Origin: Candidatus Roizmanbacteria bacterium
Lineage (GTDB): Bacteria > Patescibacteriota > Microgenomatia > UBA1406
Reading direction: 5' to 3'
DNA length: 8,224 nt
Assembly: GCA_024653645.1 (NCBI GenBank)
Contig: JANLHK010000013.1
Coordinates: 1 to 8,224, forward strand
The position numbers were made by a program, and so were the translations under genes. Position 1 is the stretch's first letter, and each line of letters begins with the position of its first letter. Positions 1 to 5,347 of the stretch are shown piece by piece. Below the pieces are notes generated by a model, which was not told where the DNA came from, ran no database searches, and saw only the letters and a list, made by a program, of their open reading frames with translations.

Positions 1-283
1 CTGCTGTAACACTGTTATCACCAGCCAGGTCACCCACGGTCAGCAGATCGGTATTCAGGAGCAGCGTATCATCAGCGTTTCTTCCTTTGCGCAGCAACAC
101 GGCCTCATCGTTTATTTGGTAGGTAGCATTACCCATTTGTAATACGAAGTTTTCCTGCGATAAGCTGGTCATTTTAACCACAGGAACAGCGGTTTGTCGT
201 TGGTACTGGCGGTAATAGAAGACTCCTATTAAGACTAAAGCAACCACAATGAGTGCGGCTAGTATAGAGAGCTTCCGGTTCAT
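1..283 (-). CDS. Membrane-anchored exported protein of unknown function (3' end outside window)
   Basis: The minus-strand reading frame opens at an ATG (281-283) and stays open for 94 codons to the window edge, so the C-terminus is missing. Residues 1-4 (MNRK) are basic and residues 5-24 form one hydrophobic helix (LSILAALIVVALVLIGVFYY), followed by a basic RQYQRQ stretch. This reads as an N-in signal anchor or uncleaved signal peptide with the rest outside the cell. Residues 52-66 (NATYQINDEAVLLRK) and 83-90 (VGDLAGDN) resemble a class of bacterial exported proteins with a 'Y.I....V.L.nG ... GDLNGDG..DA' pattern, a loop that often binds calcium. That likeness is from memory and weak. It is divergent from the anchored protein at 356. 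No Shine-Dalgarno is visible. That it is coding is likely; its function is unknown. Confidence 0.7.
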   Translation of the reverse strand, partial: MNRKLSILAALIVVALVLIGVFYYRQYQRQTAVPVVKMTSLSQENFVLQMGNATYQINDEAVLLRKGRNADDTLLLNTDLLTVGDLAGDNSVTA

Positions 284-355
284 ATCTATGAGTCTACAAA
301 AAAATACAACTCATGTATACTTAATACCAATTGTTATCAATTCATGTGATACATC
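284..355. promoter_or_regulatory. Intergenic control region between two divergent exported-protein genes
   Basis: This 72-bp AT-rich spacer must contain the start signals of both flanking genes. On the plus strand a TATACT at 316-321, directly preceded by TG, would give a start near 328 and a leader of about 28 nt for the gene at 356; no good -35 lies upstream. On the minus strand TTGATA (revcomp of 335-340) is followed 15 nt later by TATACA (revcomp of 314-319), a short spacer. The two -10 candidates share TGTATAC, so they face each other on nearly the same bases. Neither gene has a purine-rich ribosome-binding site here. The assignments are tentative. Confidence 0.35.
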
Positions 356-1156
356 ATGAACAATCATAAGCTCATACAAGGATTTGTCGGGATAGCCGTT
401 GCCATTATTGTTGGTATGGTGGCATTAGGAGGCTATTTTGGCTACCAGTATATGCAGCGCTCTCAAGGAATGCTGAGTACTCTGCGGGATAAAAAAGGCA
501 CGGTGATGGACAAAATCAAAGATTGTATACATGACAAAGACTATTGTATGTATATGCAGACAGGCCTTTCTGCCCTTTCAAAGTCAATGGTCGGCACGTC
601 AACGACTGAATCAAAAGATGGCACCAAGACTACTTCAACGTGGGAAACTGATGGCAAGGGTAATATGCGCATCACTATGAGCGGAGACAAACAAACCAGC
701 GGTATGATTCTTCTTGATGGAGTGATGTATATCCAGGATGTTGAAAAGAAGGTGTGGTATGAGTATGCATCAGGTCAGGGAACGGAACAAAAAAACAACT
801 TTTTCGACGTGGAATCATTGAAAAAACAGTTTGATGAAACAAAAAATACGGTCAAGGTGACTAAAAAAGGAACTGAAGCTTGTGGCACTAGACAATGTAC
901 GGTCTATGACATAAAGGGAGAGGAGGAAATGGGTGGCACCACCACTATTTATATCGATACCAAGGAATACCTGATGAGAAAGGTGGTTACTCAATCTGAA
1001 CAGGGTACTACAATGATTGAGTTTGAATACCAGCCCGTTACCATTACGAAACCATCGCCGGTACAATCATTCACCATGCCAAAGATAAGCGGATTTAACC
1101 AAGAGGATATTGAGGGCATGATGGAAAAATATGGGAAAACCGGCACGCAACCATAA
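356..1156 (+). CDS. Membrane-anchored exported protein with LolA/LppX-like features, unknown function
   Basis: This is a 266-residue protein. Residues 1-7 are polar with basic residues and 8-30 form one hydrophobic helix (GFVGIAVAIIVGMVALGGYF), consistent with an N-in anchor and an external C-terminal domain. The rest alternates short beta-strand-like stretches rich in Thr, Gly and Lys. MILLDGVMYIQD (117-128) followed by W134, and IYIDTKEYLMRKV (198-210) followed by FEYQPVTITKPSPV (223-236), resemble the strand pattern of LolA/LppX-type lipoprotein-carrier folds. This is a pattern judgement, not a domain hit. Four cysteines form two close pairs, C57/C64 and C176/C181, suggesting two disulfides outside the membrane. 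There is no lipobox. The ATG at 356 is the first one that keeps the anchor whole; no Shine-Dalgarno precedes it. It could be a surface or lipid-binding protein. Function is not established. Confidence 0.85.
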   Translation: MNNHKLIQGFVGIAVAIIVGMVALGGYFGYQYMQRSQGMLSTLRDKKGTVMDKIKDCIHDKDYCMYMQTGLSALSKSMVGTSTTESKDGTKTTSTWETDGKGNMRITMSGDKQTSGMILLDGVMYIQDVEKKVWYEYASGQGTEQKNNFFDVESLKKQFDETKNTVKVTKKGTEACGTRQCTVYDIKGEEEMGGTTTIYIDTKEYLMRKVVTQSEQGTTMIEFEYQPVTITKPSPVQSFTMPKISGFNQEDIEGMMEKYGKTGTQP

Positions 1157-1160
1157 AATG

Positions 1161-1169
1161 TGGTATACT
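1161..1169 (+). promoter_or_regulatory. Extended -10 promoter of the DEAD-box helicase gene
   Basis: TGGTATACT matches the extended -10 pattern TGnTATAAT at all but one base. It lies 5 nt after the stop codon of the upstream gene. No clear -35 is visible about 17 nt upstream, which is tolerable for an extended -10 promoter. Transcription would start near 1175-1177 and give a leader of about 125 nt before the helicase ATG at 1302. Confidence 0.5.
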
Positions 1170-1175
1170 GATCGA

Positions 1176-1301
1176 TAAGATTGTAAGGAAATGCTTCTCA
1201 AGCTTGACTTGAGACATCTAAGTTCTTCTAGATTATCCTAAAAATAGAGAAGAGCTTTTCAGCTCTTACCTTCTTAATATTATTATTTTAATTTATGTGT
1301 T
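1176..1301 (+). promoter_or_regulatory. Structured 5' leader of the helicase mRNA, attenuator-like
   Basis: Three tandem hairpins can form. Hairpin A has a perfect 7-bp stem (TCTCAAG 1196-1202 with CTTGAGA 1208-1214, 5-nt loop). Hairpin B has a 5-bp stem (1216-1220 with 1229-1233). Hairpin C has a perfect 7-bp stem (AAGAGCT 1250-1256 with AGCTCTT 1261-1267, loop TTTC) and is followed by U-rich but interrupted sequence. A competing pairing joins 1221-1229 with 1248-1256 over 9 bp, including one G-U, and excludes both B and C. This is the logic of an anti-terminator versus terminator, or of a switch hiding the start. Bases 1268-1301 are AT-rich and lack a Shine-Dalgarno. Structured leaders are known for RNA helicase genes such as E. 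coli deaD; no known riboswitch class is recognised here. Confidence 0.45.
1191..1241 (+). CDS. Possible 16-residue leader peptide upstream of the helicase
   Basis: ATG at 1191 opens a 16-codon frame (MLLKLDLRHLSSSRLS) ending in TAA at 1239-1241. It lies wholly inside the helicase leader. AAGGA occurs at 1185-1189, the only Shine-Dalgarno-like string found just before a start in this window, but it is only one base from the ATG, which is too close for normal use. The codons include six Leu and a run of three Ser (AGT TCT TCT, 1221-1229). That Ser run is exactly the segment that can pair with 1248-1256, so ribosome position would decide which hairpin forms. Such a short frame could occur by chance; the case rests on its placement. 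Confidence 0.25.
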   Translation: MLLKLDLRHLSSSRLS

Positions 1302-2474
1302 ATGTATAGTAACTATCGTAGAGCGCCTAATCGACGTAATCGATATGCCCCTCGTGGGGGTTCTAATAAAGATGTGGTGCAGCGGTATATTTCGCGCGCA
1401 ACGGCGGTTAAACCTCAATCGGTGCAACCAGCAGCTGTGGCAGATGTGCCCTATTCCAGTCTCATGCTGAATGAAAAATTGCATGAGAATATCGCACGTC
1501 ACGGGTATACCCATATGACACCGATTCAAACGCAGGCCATTCCGGCTATTTTGAACGGGAAAGACGTAACGGGTATAGCCAATACCGGTACGGGTAAAAC
1601 GGCGGCATTTTTAATTCCGATTATAGAGCAGATTTTGCAGAAAAAGGGTAAACGAGCCTTAATCATTACTCCTACGCGTGAGCTTGCGTTGCAAATCCGC
1701 GACGAGATGCAGAAATTTACCGTCAATATGCCTATTTACAGCGCATTTTGTATTGGTAAATCATCTATGCGAGACCAGATTTACAATCTGCGTCGTAATC
1801 CTGATGTCGTTATTGGTACACCAGGACGCCTGAAAGACTTTATTGAGCGCAAACACTTGCGACCCAGTGAGTTTAATACGATTGTGTTGGATGAGGCAGA
1901 CCGTATGCTTGATATGGGATTTGTACAGGATATCCGCTCAATCATTTCACTCTTGCCGAAGAACCGCCAATCGCTGTTTTTCTCAGCAACTGTGTCGTCA
2001 GCCATTGCCCAACTCATATCGGCTTTTACCGTCAACCCCATCACTATTTCAGTGAAGGTGAACGAAACAACGGCTGATATTCGTCAGGAAGTGGTTACCG
2101 TTGAAATGGGTAAGAAAAAGGTCGATATGCTTCATGAAATGCTCTTAAAGGAAGAGTACAAAAAGGTACTCGTCTTTGGAGCAACTAAGCATGGAGTTGA
2201 ACAACTGTCACGGGAATTGTTTAAGCGTGGCCATAAGGTAACGTCTATTCATGGTGACAAGGCGCAATTTCAGCGTCAACAGGCCATACGTATGTTTAAA
2301 GAAGATGTCGTCCACGTGTTAGTAGCAACCGATGTTGCCGCACGCGGGCTGGACATTAACAACGTCAGCCATGTGGTGAACTTTGACATACCCAAAACCT
2401 ACGAGGATTATATCCATCGTATCGGAAGAACGGGTCGCGCAAACAAAACCGGCGTTGCATTGACACTAGTATAA
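1302..2474 (+). CDS. DEAD-box ATP-dependent RNA helicase
   Basis: This 390-residue protein is a superfamily 2 RNA helicase expected to unwind short RNA duplexes in the cytoplasm, for example in ribosome assembly or mRNA turnover. A basic Arg-rich tail (residues 5-18) and a Q/A/V-rich linker precede the core. Core motifs in order: Q motif GYTHMTPIQ (68-76), Walker A ANTGTGKT (93-100), PTRELA (124-129), TPGR (173-176), DEAD (197-200), SAT (228-230), VLVFGAT (289-295), ARGLDI (347-352) and HRIGRTGR (372-379). All catalytic motifs are intact. The usual GG motif between Ia and Ib is replaced by IGKSS (151-155). The protein stops 11 residues after motif VI, so the last strand and helix of RecA domain 2 and any C-terminal tail are missing. 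Both other frames also close within about 20 bases, so this is not a simple frameshift. Its end overlaps apbE by 9 bp. No Shine-Dalgarno is seen. Confidence 0.95.
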   Translation: MYSNYRRAPNRRNRYAPRGGSNKDVVQRYISRATAVKPQSVQPAAVADVPYSSLMLNEKLHENIARHGYTHMTPIQTQAIPAILNGKDVTGIANTGTGKTAAFLIPIIEQILQKKGKRALIITPTRELALQIRDEMQKFTVNMPIYSAFCIGKSSMRDQIYNLRRNPDVVIGTPGRLKDFIERKHLRPSEFNTIVLDEADRMLDMGFVQDIRSIISLLPKNRQSLFFSATVSSAIAQLISAFTVNPITISVKVNETTADIRQEVVTVEMGKKKVDMLHEMLLKEEYKKVLVFGATKHGVEQLSRELFKRGHKVTSIHGDKAQFQRQQAIRMFKEDVVHVLVATDVAARGLDINNVSHVVNFDIPKTYEDYIHRIGRTGRANKTGVALTLV

Positions 2475-3341
2475 GGTCGCGCTAAAGCCTGCTGAGCGTT
2501 TTACTCTCATCTGTCGGTTGAGTATGCAATACTCAAACGGGAATGCAGGAGAAAACGCTTCAGGGGGGCACAGGAACAATGCGGTGGCCAATGCGTCAGC
2601 GATGGTTGCTGAATCTGCAATAACCCAGGTCGCTACAATATCAGTAGGGGAGGAAAGCAGTTGTGGGTCTATAATATGATGATAGGTATTCCACACACGG
2701 CGATTGGCTCCAGAGCTGCACATGGCGCCATCACGCATCTCGATACTGCCAATAACTTTTGAGGTATCAAGCGGGTGCTCAAGCCCGACGGTTATGGGAG
2801 CTCCATTACCCACATAGGCAATATCACCGCTTCCGTTAACCAGAAACCGTTTCACTCCTTGTGTTTGTAAATATGCTTGTATAAGCTCGACGGCATACCC
2901 TTTACCTAATGCACCAAAATCAAACAGTACCGGCTCATGTATCTTGATATGAGTATCGTCAATAATCTGTACGGTAGTATTAAGATCAGGAACCGTACGA
3001 ATCTGTTTCTTTGGTTTAAGGCTATACGTTTGATCATATCCCATGTCTGCTAATGTCTTGCCAATGAGCGGAGTAAACTTTTTACCGGAAAGGGAATAGA
3101 GTTTCATATAGATCCGTAACATTGGTACCCAATGAGCAGGTACGGTAACTACGCCTGTTTTGGTAGCGAGTTGGGAGACGAATGATGAAGGAATAAACCG
3201 TGAGTACGTTTGGTCAAAATCCTGTGATAACGAAATGATTTTCTTGCGCACTGTCTCAAACTCCACTGATGATAGCCGGTCCCAGATTGATATGTTCCAG
3301 CTTGTCCCCATGGACTCATAGGCAAATGAACAGGGTTTCAT
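2466..3341 (-). CDS. apbE: ApbE-family FAD:protein FMN transferase
   Basis: ApbE enzymes split FAD and attach FMN through a phosphoester to a Thr or Ser of a target protein, using Mg. The 291 residues carry the family landmarks: MGTSW (11-15), YSRFIPSS (46-53), FDFGALGKGYAVE (140-152), VNGSGDI (168-174), CSSGANRR (208-215), HHIIDP (221-226) and the metal-site region DSATIADALATALF (243-256). D249 and T253 are likely ligands. The protein begins 10 residues before MGT, with no signal peptide or lipobox, although many bacterial ApbE proteins are exported. In-frame sequence upstream meets a stop within 10 codons, so a signal cannot have been missed. It lies 11 nt after the FMN-binding protein gene, almost certainly in one operon, and that protein is the obvious substrate. 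No Shine-Dalgarno is visible before this operon-internal start. The 3' end overlaps the helicase gene. Confidence 0.9.
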   Translation of the reverse strand: MKPCSFAYESMGTSWNISIWDRLSSVEFETVRKKIISLSQDFDQTYSRFIPSSFVSQLATKTGVVTVPAHWVPMLRIYMKLYSLSGKKFTPLIGKTLADMGYDQTYSLKPKKQIRTVPDLNTTVQIIDDTHIKIHEPVLFDFGALGKGYAVELIQAYLQTQGVKRFLVNGSGDIAYVGNGAPITVGLEHPLDTSKVIGSIEMRDGAMCSSGANRRVWNTYHHIIDPQLLSSPTDIVATWVIADSATIADALATALFLCPPEAFSPAFPFEYCILNRQMRVKRSAGFSATLY

Positions 3342-3352
3342 TATTGCCGATA

Positions 3353-3805
3353 TTAGGATTGCGCTGCTTCAGTCTTTATTTTCTGGAGAGCATCCATAAA
3401 TCCTTTGGGTGTTAAGGATGAGCCATTGACAACTGTAAGCGCGATTTCATCAATTGATTTTCCGACAACTTGTTCTTTATACCCTTCTGAGAACAATTTT
3501 TGCATGGCCTGGCTTTTTTCATGAGTGGCTTTGCCAACAAATTGTGAATCGGTTACCACACCATTTTTTAGGGTAAGTGTGATATCAATTTCTTCAACCT
3601 GTGCCGGTGAAGTGTAATTGCCAATAGCCTCGTATGTTCCGTTTGAATATTTTGATTTTTTCATTATTTCTGCTGTTACCGATGGCTGTATTTGCGTGGC
3701 AGGCGGCGTATTGTTTGCTGGTGCCTCAGTATTACTCAACTTCATGATTGCGACACCGATAATAGCAAGAATAACAACGCCGATGAATATTTTTTTAGGA
3801 TCCAT
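3353..3805 (-). CDS. Membrane-anchored FMN-binding domain protein, predicted flavinylation target
   Basis: This 150-residue protein starts MDPKK, followed by one hydrophobic helix (residues 6-22) and a Pro/Thr/Asn-rich linker (25-45). The topology is N-inside anchor, flexible stalk, external domain. Residues 53-145 match the FMN_bind fold: YSNGTYEAIGNY (53-64), then two strands IDITLTLKNGVVTDSQFVGKA (73-93). The C-terminal motif GSSLTPKGFMDALQKI (128-143) corresponds to the family's SGATxTSxG region, with T132 the likely FMN attachment site. Related domains occur in NqrC and RnfG and in stand-alone electron carriers. It is the first gene of the fmn-apbE operon and is divergent from the NqrB/RnfD-like gene. 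The likely role is an extracytosolic one-domain flavin electron carrier. The domain call is strong; the partner is inferred from context. Confidence 0.88.
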   Translation of the reverse strand: MDPKKIFIGVVILAIIGVAIMKLSNTEAPANNTPPATQIQPSVTAEIMKKSKYSNGTYEAIGNYTSPAQVEEIDITLTLKNGVVTDSQFVGKATHEKSQAMQKLFSEGYKEQVVGKSIDEIALTVVNGSSLTPKGFMDALQKIKTEAAQS

Positions 3806-3844
3806 AGATGTGTTTAAACAGTAAACTGTATAATAGTAACCACC
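3806..3844. promoter_or_regulatory. Divergent promoter and candidate operator of the flavin module
   Basis: The 39-bp spacer holds TATAAT (3829-3834, plus strand) and its near mirror TATTAT on the minus strand (revcomp of 3830-3835). One AT block can therefore serve as -10 in both directions. Plus-strand initiation would fall near 3841, only about 4 nt before the ATG at 3845; minus-strand initiation near 3823 leaves about 18 nt. No good -35 is seen for either. Two dyads overlap just beside the -10: the perfect palindrome TGTTTAAACA (3811-3820) and ACAGT-AA-ACTGT (3818-3829). Their position suits a repressor or redox-sensor site acting on both operons. This is inference from symmetry only. Confidence 0.5.
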
Positions 3845-4762
3845 ATGATACAGGACCTAAAAAAGTATCTCAACCTTAAAACGCCGTTGTTTCAATTTTT
3901 TCTTTTTTTGTCTTTGTTTGGCATTATATCGACGATTGACCTTCTAATTTCTACAGTAAACCCCGTTGAACGAAACCAGTATCTTATGAATGCGGTGGTG
4001 GTTTTGATGATGGGATGCGTGGTGTATTATCTGATTCGGTATGGATTTGGCGTCAAAGGGGCAAATCCCGTTAATTTTTTAATTTCCACCTGGATCGTGT
4101 ACCTACTGATGCATCCTACCAACAGCGTGTGGTATTTTATGGTGGGCGTTATTGCCATCGGAGTAGGGAAGTATCTTTTTAGACGTAATAACCTACCTAT
4201 ATTTAATCCGGCTGCCATGGCGCTGGCTATAACCTATGGCATAAGTGTCATTATCAGGTCGTTTAATCCGTCCATGCCCACGTTGTTGGTATCGTGGTGG
4301 GGAGTCGACATGACTCAGAACATAACGAACTCAGTCCCGGTGCTCAATGTGATCGTTCCTGTGTTTTTTCTATTAGTATTTATGCGCTATGCGGGAGCTT
4401 TTCGGCGATTTAGGTATGCACTTATTTTTTTCGTGACATTTTTAATCTCTATGTTTGTCTATAGCTATTTGACTGAATCGCTTACGAGTGCGCTGTCATT
4501 GACGTACGCTAATATATTTAATGCCACAGCATTCTGTGCCTTTGTTATGCTGGCGGAGCCAAAAACATCACCCATATTTCCCCGGCAGCATATCGTAATA
4601 GGAATCCTTTCAGGCTTAGCACTGTTTGTATTTTATACGGCACTGGGCGCCTGGCTGGTTGATCCATTGCTTACGGTGGTTTTGTTTGCCAATGTGGCAA
4701 CGGTGCTTACCAAAATACGGTATGCCACTATCGTGCCACTTGCCAATAATGCAGAAAAGTAG
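3845..4762 (+). CDS. NqrB/RnfD-like integral membrane electron-transfer protein
   Basis: This is a 305-residue, very hydrophobic protein with about nine or ten membrane helices (roughly 14-37, 46-66, 77-90, 96-113, 122-138, 166-183, 191-209, 224-238, 249-271, 273-289). Two family signatures of the NQR2/RnfD/RnfE group are visible: GKYLFRRNNLPIFNPAA (108-124), equivalent to the kh.fG..iFNPA loop, and FVMLAEPKTSPI (233-244), equivalent to the FM..DP.TSP loop. In NqrB and RnfD a Thr carries covalent FMN; no clear SGAT-like motif is present here. It is shorter than NqrB (about 410 residues) and closer to RnfD length. No other Rnf or Nqr subunit is in the window. Divergence from the FMN-binding/ApbE operon suggests that it moves electrons across or along the membrane with that flavoprotein. 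The ATG at 3845 has no Shine-Dalgarno. Confidence 0.8.
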   Translation: MIQDLKKYLNLKTPLFQFFLFLSLFGIISTIDLLISTVNPVERNQYLMNAVVVLMMGCVVYYLIRYGFGVKGANPVNFLISTWIVYLLMHPTNSVWYFMVGVIAIGVGKYLFRRNNLPIFNPAAMALAITYGISVIIRSFNPSMPTLLVSWWGVDMTQNITNSVPVLNVIVPVFFLLVFMRYAGAFRRFRYALIFFVTFLISMFVYSYLTESLTSALSLTYANIFNATAFCAFVMLAEPKTSPIFPRQHIVIGILSGLALFVFYTALGAWLVDPLLTVVLFANVATVLTKIRYATIVPLANNAEK

Positions 4763-4777
4763 TATATATTCTACTTT
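4740..4777 (+). promoter_or_regulatory. Internal promoter with hairpin before the CBS gene
   Basis: TTGCCA (4740-4745, five of six bases of the -35 consensus) and TATATA (4763-4768) are separated by exactly 17 nt, the best sigma-70-type match in the window. It overlaps the last codons and stop of the upstream membrane-protein gene. Transcription would start near 4775, only about 5 nt before the CBS start codon. The same bases form a perfect 7-bp inverted repeat, AAAGTAG (4756-4762) and CTACTTT (4771-4777), with the -10 in its 8-nt loop. In readthrough mRNA the hairpin would end 2 nt before the ATG. Confidence 0.55.
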
Positions 4778-4779
4778 AG

Positions 4780-5232
4780 ATGCGAGTAAAAGAAGTAATG
4801 AAGACGAAAGTCACGACCATTACTCCTTCAACTTCACTTCGAGAGATTTGGGATCTCATCTTCAAAAAACATATTCACTCTCTTCCGGTAGTTGTCGGTA
4901 AAAAAATGGTGGGCATCATTTCGGATAAAGATATCCTGAGCAAAATGTATCCCTCATATGAGGAAGTGATATCGGACTTTGTCCATGCCCGCCGGTTTGA
5001 GGACATGGAGGACCGGCTCGGTGAACTGTCGGGACTTAAAGCTAAAGATATAATGACCACCACGATATATCTGACCTACCCTGAGCGTCCTATTATGCGT
5101 GCGCTGTCAAAGATGCTCTTGCGAGGTATACGGCAAATGCCCGTGGTTGAAGAAAATCAGGAAAACATCCTGATTGGTATGATTTCGCGCTCCGATATAC
5201 TCCGTGCGGTGTATAAGAAAGTCATAAAGTAA
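4780..5232 (+). CDS. Stand-alone tandem CBS-domain protein
   Basis: This 150-residue soluble protein consists of two CBS domains. The first covers about 1-57: VKEVMKTKVTTITPSTSLREIWDL begins it and HSLPVVV, then VGIISDKDIL (44-53), ends it. The second covers about 87-148: KAKDIMTTTIYLTY, then GIRQMPVV, then LIGMISRSDIL (131-141). A charged linker (58-86) joins them. A tandem pair forms a Bateman module that typically binds adenine nucleotides such as AMP, ATP or SAM and changes the activity of a partner. No effector domain is fused, so it probably acts in trans. The nearest candidate partner is the NqrB/RnfD-like protein 17 nt upstream, with which it may be co-transcribed. It also has its own promoter, so control may be partly independent. 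The ATG at 4780 lacks a Shine-Dalgarno. The stop codon ends one base from the convergent tRNA gene. Confidence 0.9.
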   Translation: MRVKEVMKTKVTTITPSTSLREIWDLIFKKHIHSLPVVVGKKMVGIISDKDILSKMYPSYEEVISDFVHARRFEDMEDRLGELSGLKAKDIMTTTIYLTYPERPIMRALSKMLLRGIRQMPVVEENQENILIGMISRSDILRAVYKKVIK

Positions 5233-5233
5233 G

Positions 5234-5317
5234 CGGAGGGTACAGGATTCGAACCTGTGCTTCCTTGCGGAAACCGGTTTTCGAGACCGGCGCCTTAAAC
5301 CACTCGGCCAACCCTCC
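5234..5317 (-). tRNA. tRNA-Ser(CGA)
   Basis: The minus-strand sequence folds as a class II tRNA. The acceptor stem is GGAGGGT with ACCCTCC and discriminator G, the D-arm contains GAGTGG, the anticodon stem CCGGT/ACCGG encloses loop CTCGAAA, and the T-arm is ACAGG-TTCGAAT-CCTGT. The long variable arm (TTCC-GCAA-GGAA) and the G discriminator are Ser features, and anticodon CGA reads UCG. The 3' CCA is not encoded; the bases after the discriminator read CTT. The 3' end lies one base from the stop codon of the CBS gene on the other strand. A TATAAT on the minus strand (revcomp of 5334-5339) lies at the right distance to start about 10 nt upstream of the mature 5' end. Confidence 0.95.
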
Positions 5318-5333
5318 AATATAAGCTGTTTGC

Positions 5334-5341
5334 ATTATACT
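5334..5341. promoter_or_regulatory. Back-to-back -10 elements of tRNA-Ser and the MBL hydrolase
   Basis: The octamer ATTATACT reads TATACT on the plus strand (5336-5341) and TATAAT on the minus strand (revcomp of 5334-5339). The plus-strand element ends 6 nt before the ATG at 5348, so transcription would start at or next to the start codon and the hydrolase mRNA would be leaderless. The minus-strand element would start the tRNA precursor near 5327. Neither direction has a strong -35; TTCTGG (revcomp of 5355-5360) is a weak candidate for the tRNA. Confidence 0.5.
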
Positions 5342-5347
5342 ATACCC

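Noticed and set aside
1250..1267. Hairpin C as a plain terminator for the upstream gene at 356-1156
   Set aside because: A good extended -10 lies between that gene and the hairpin, and the sequence after the hairpin (ACCTTCTTAATATT) lacks a T-run, so a leader element is the better reading.
4626..4901. Plus-strand open frame bridging the NqrB-like and CBS genes
   Set aside because: It is out of frame with two well-supported genes and its product has no coherent pattern.
2466..5232. A complete Rnf or Nqr complex
   Set aside because: Only an NqrB/RnfD-like protein and an FMN-binding protein are present; the iron-sulfur, NADH-binding and other membrane subunits are absent from the window.
5330..5347. 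TTG start giving six extra residues to the MBL hydrolase
   Set aside because: It lies upstream of the predicted -10 (5336-5341) and the extra residues (HYTIP) add nothing typical of the family; ATG 5348 is preferred.
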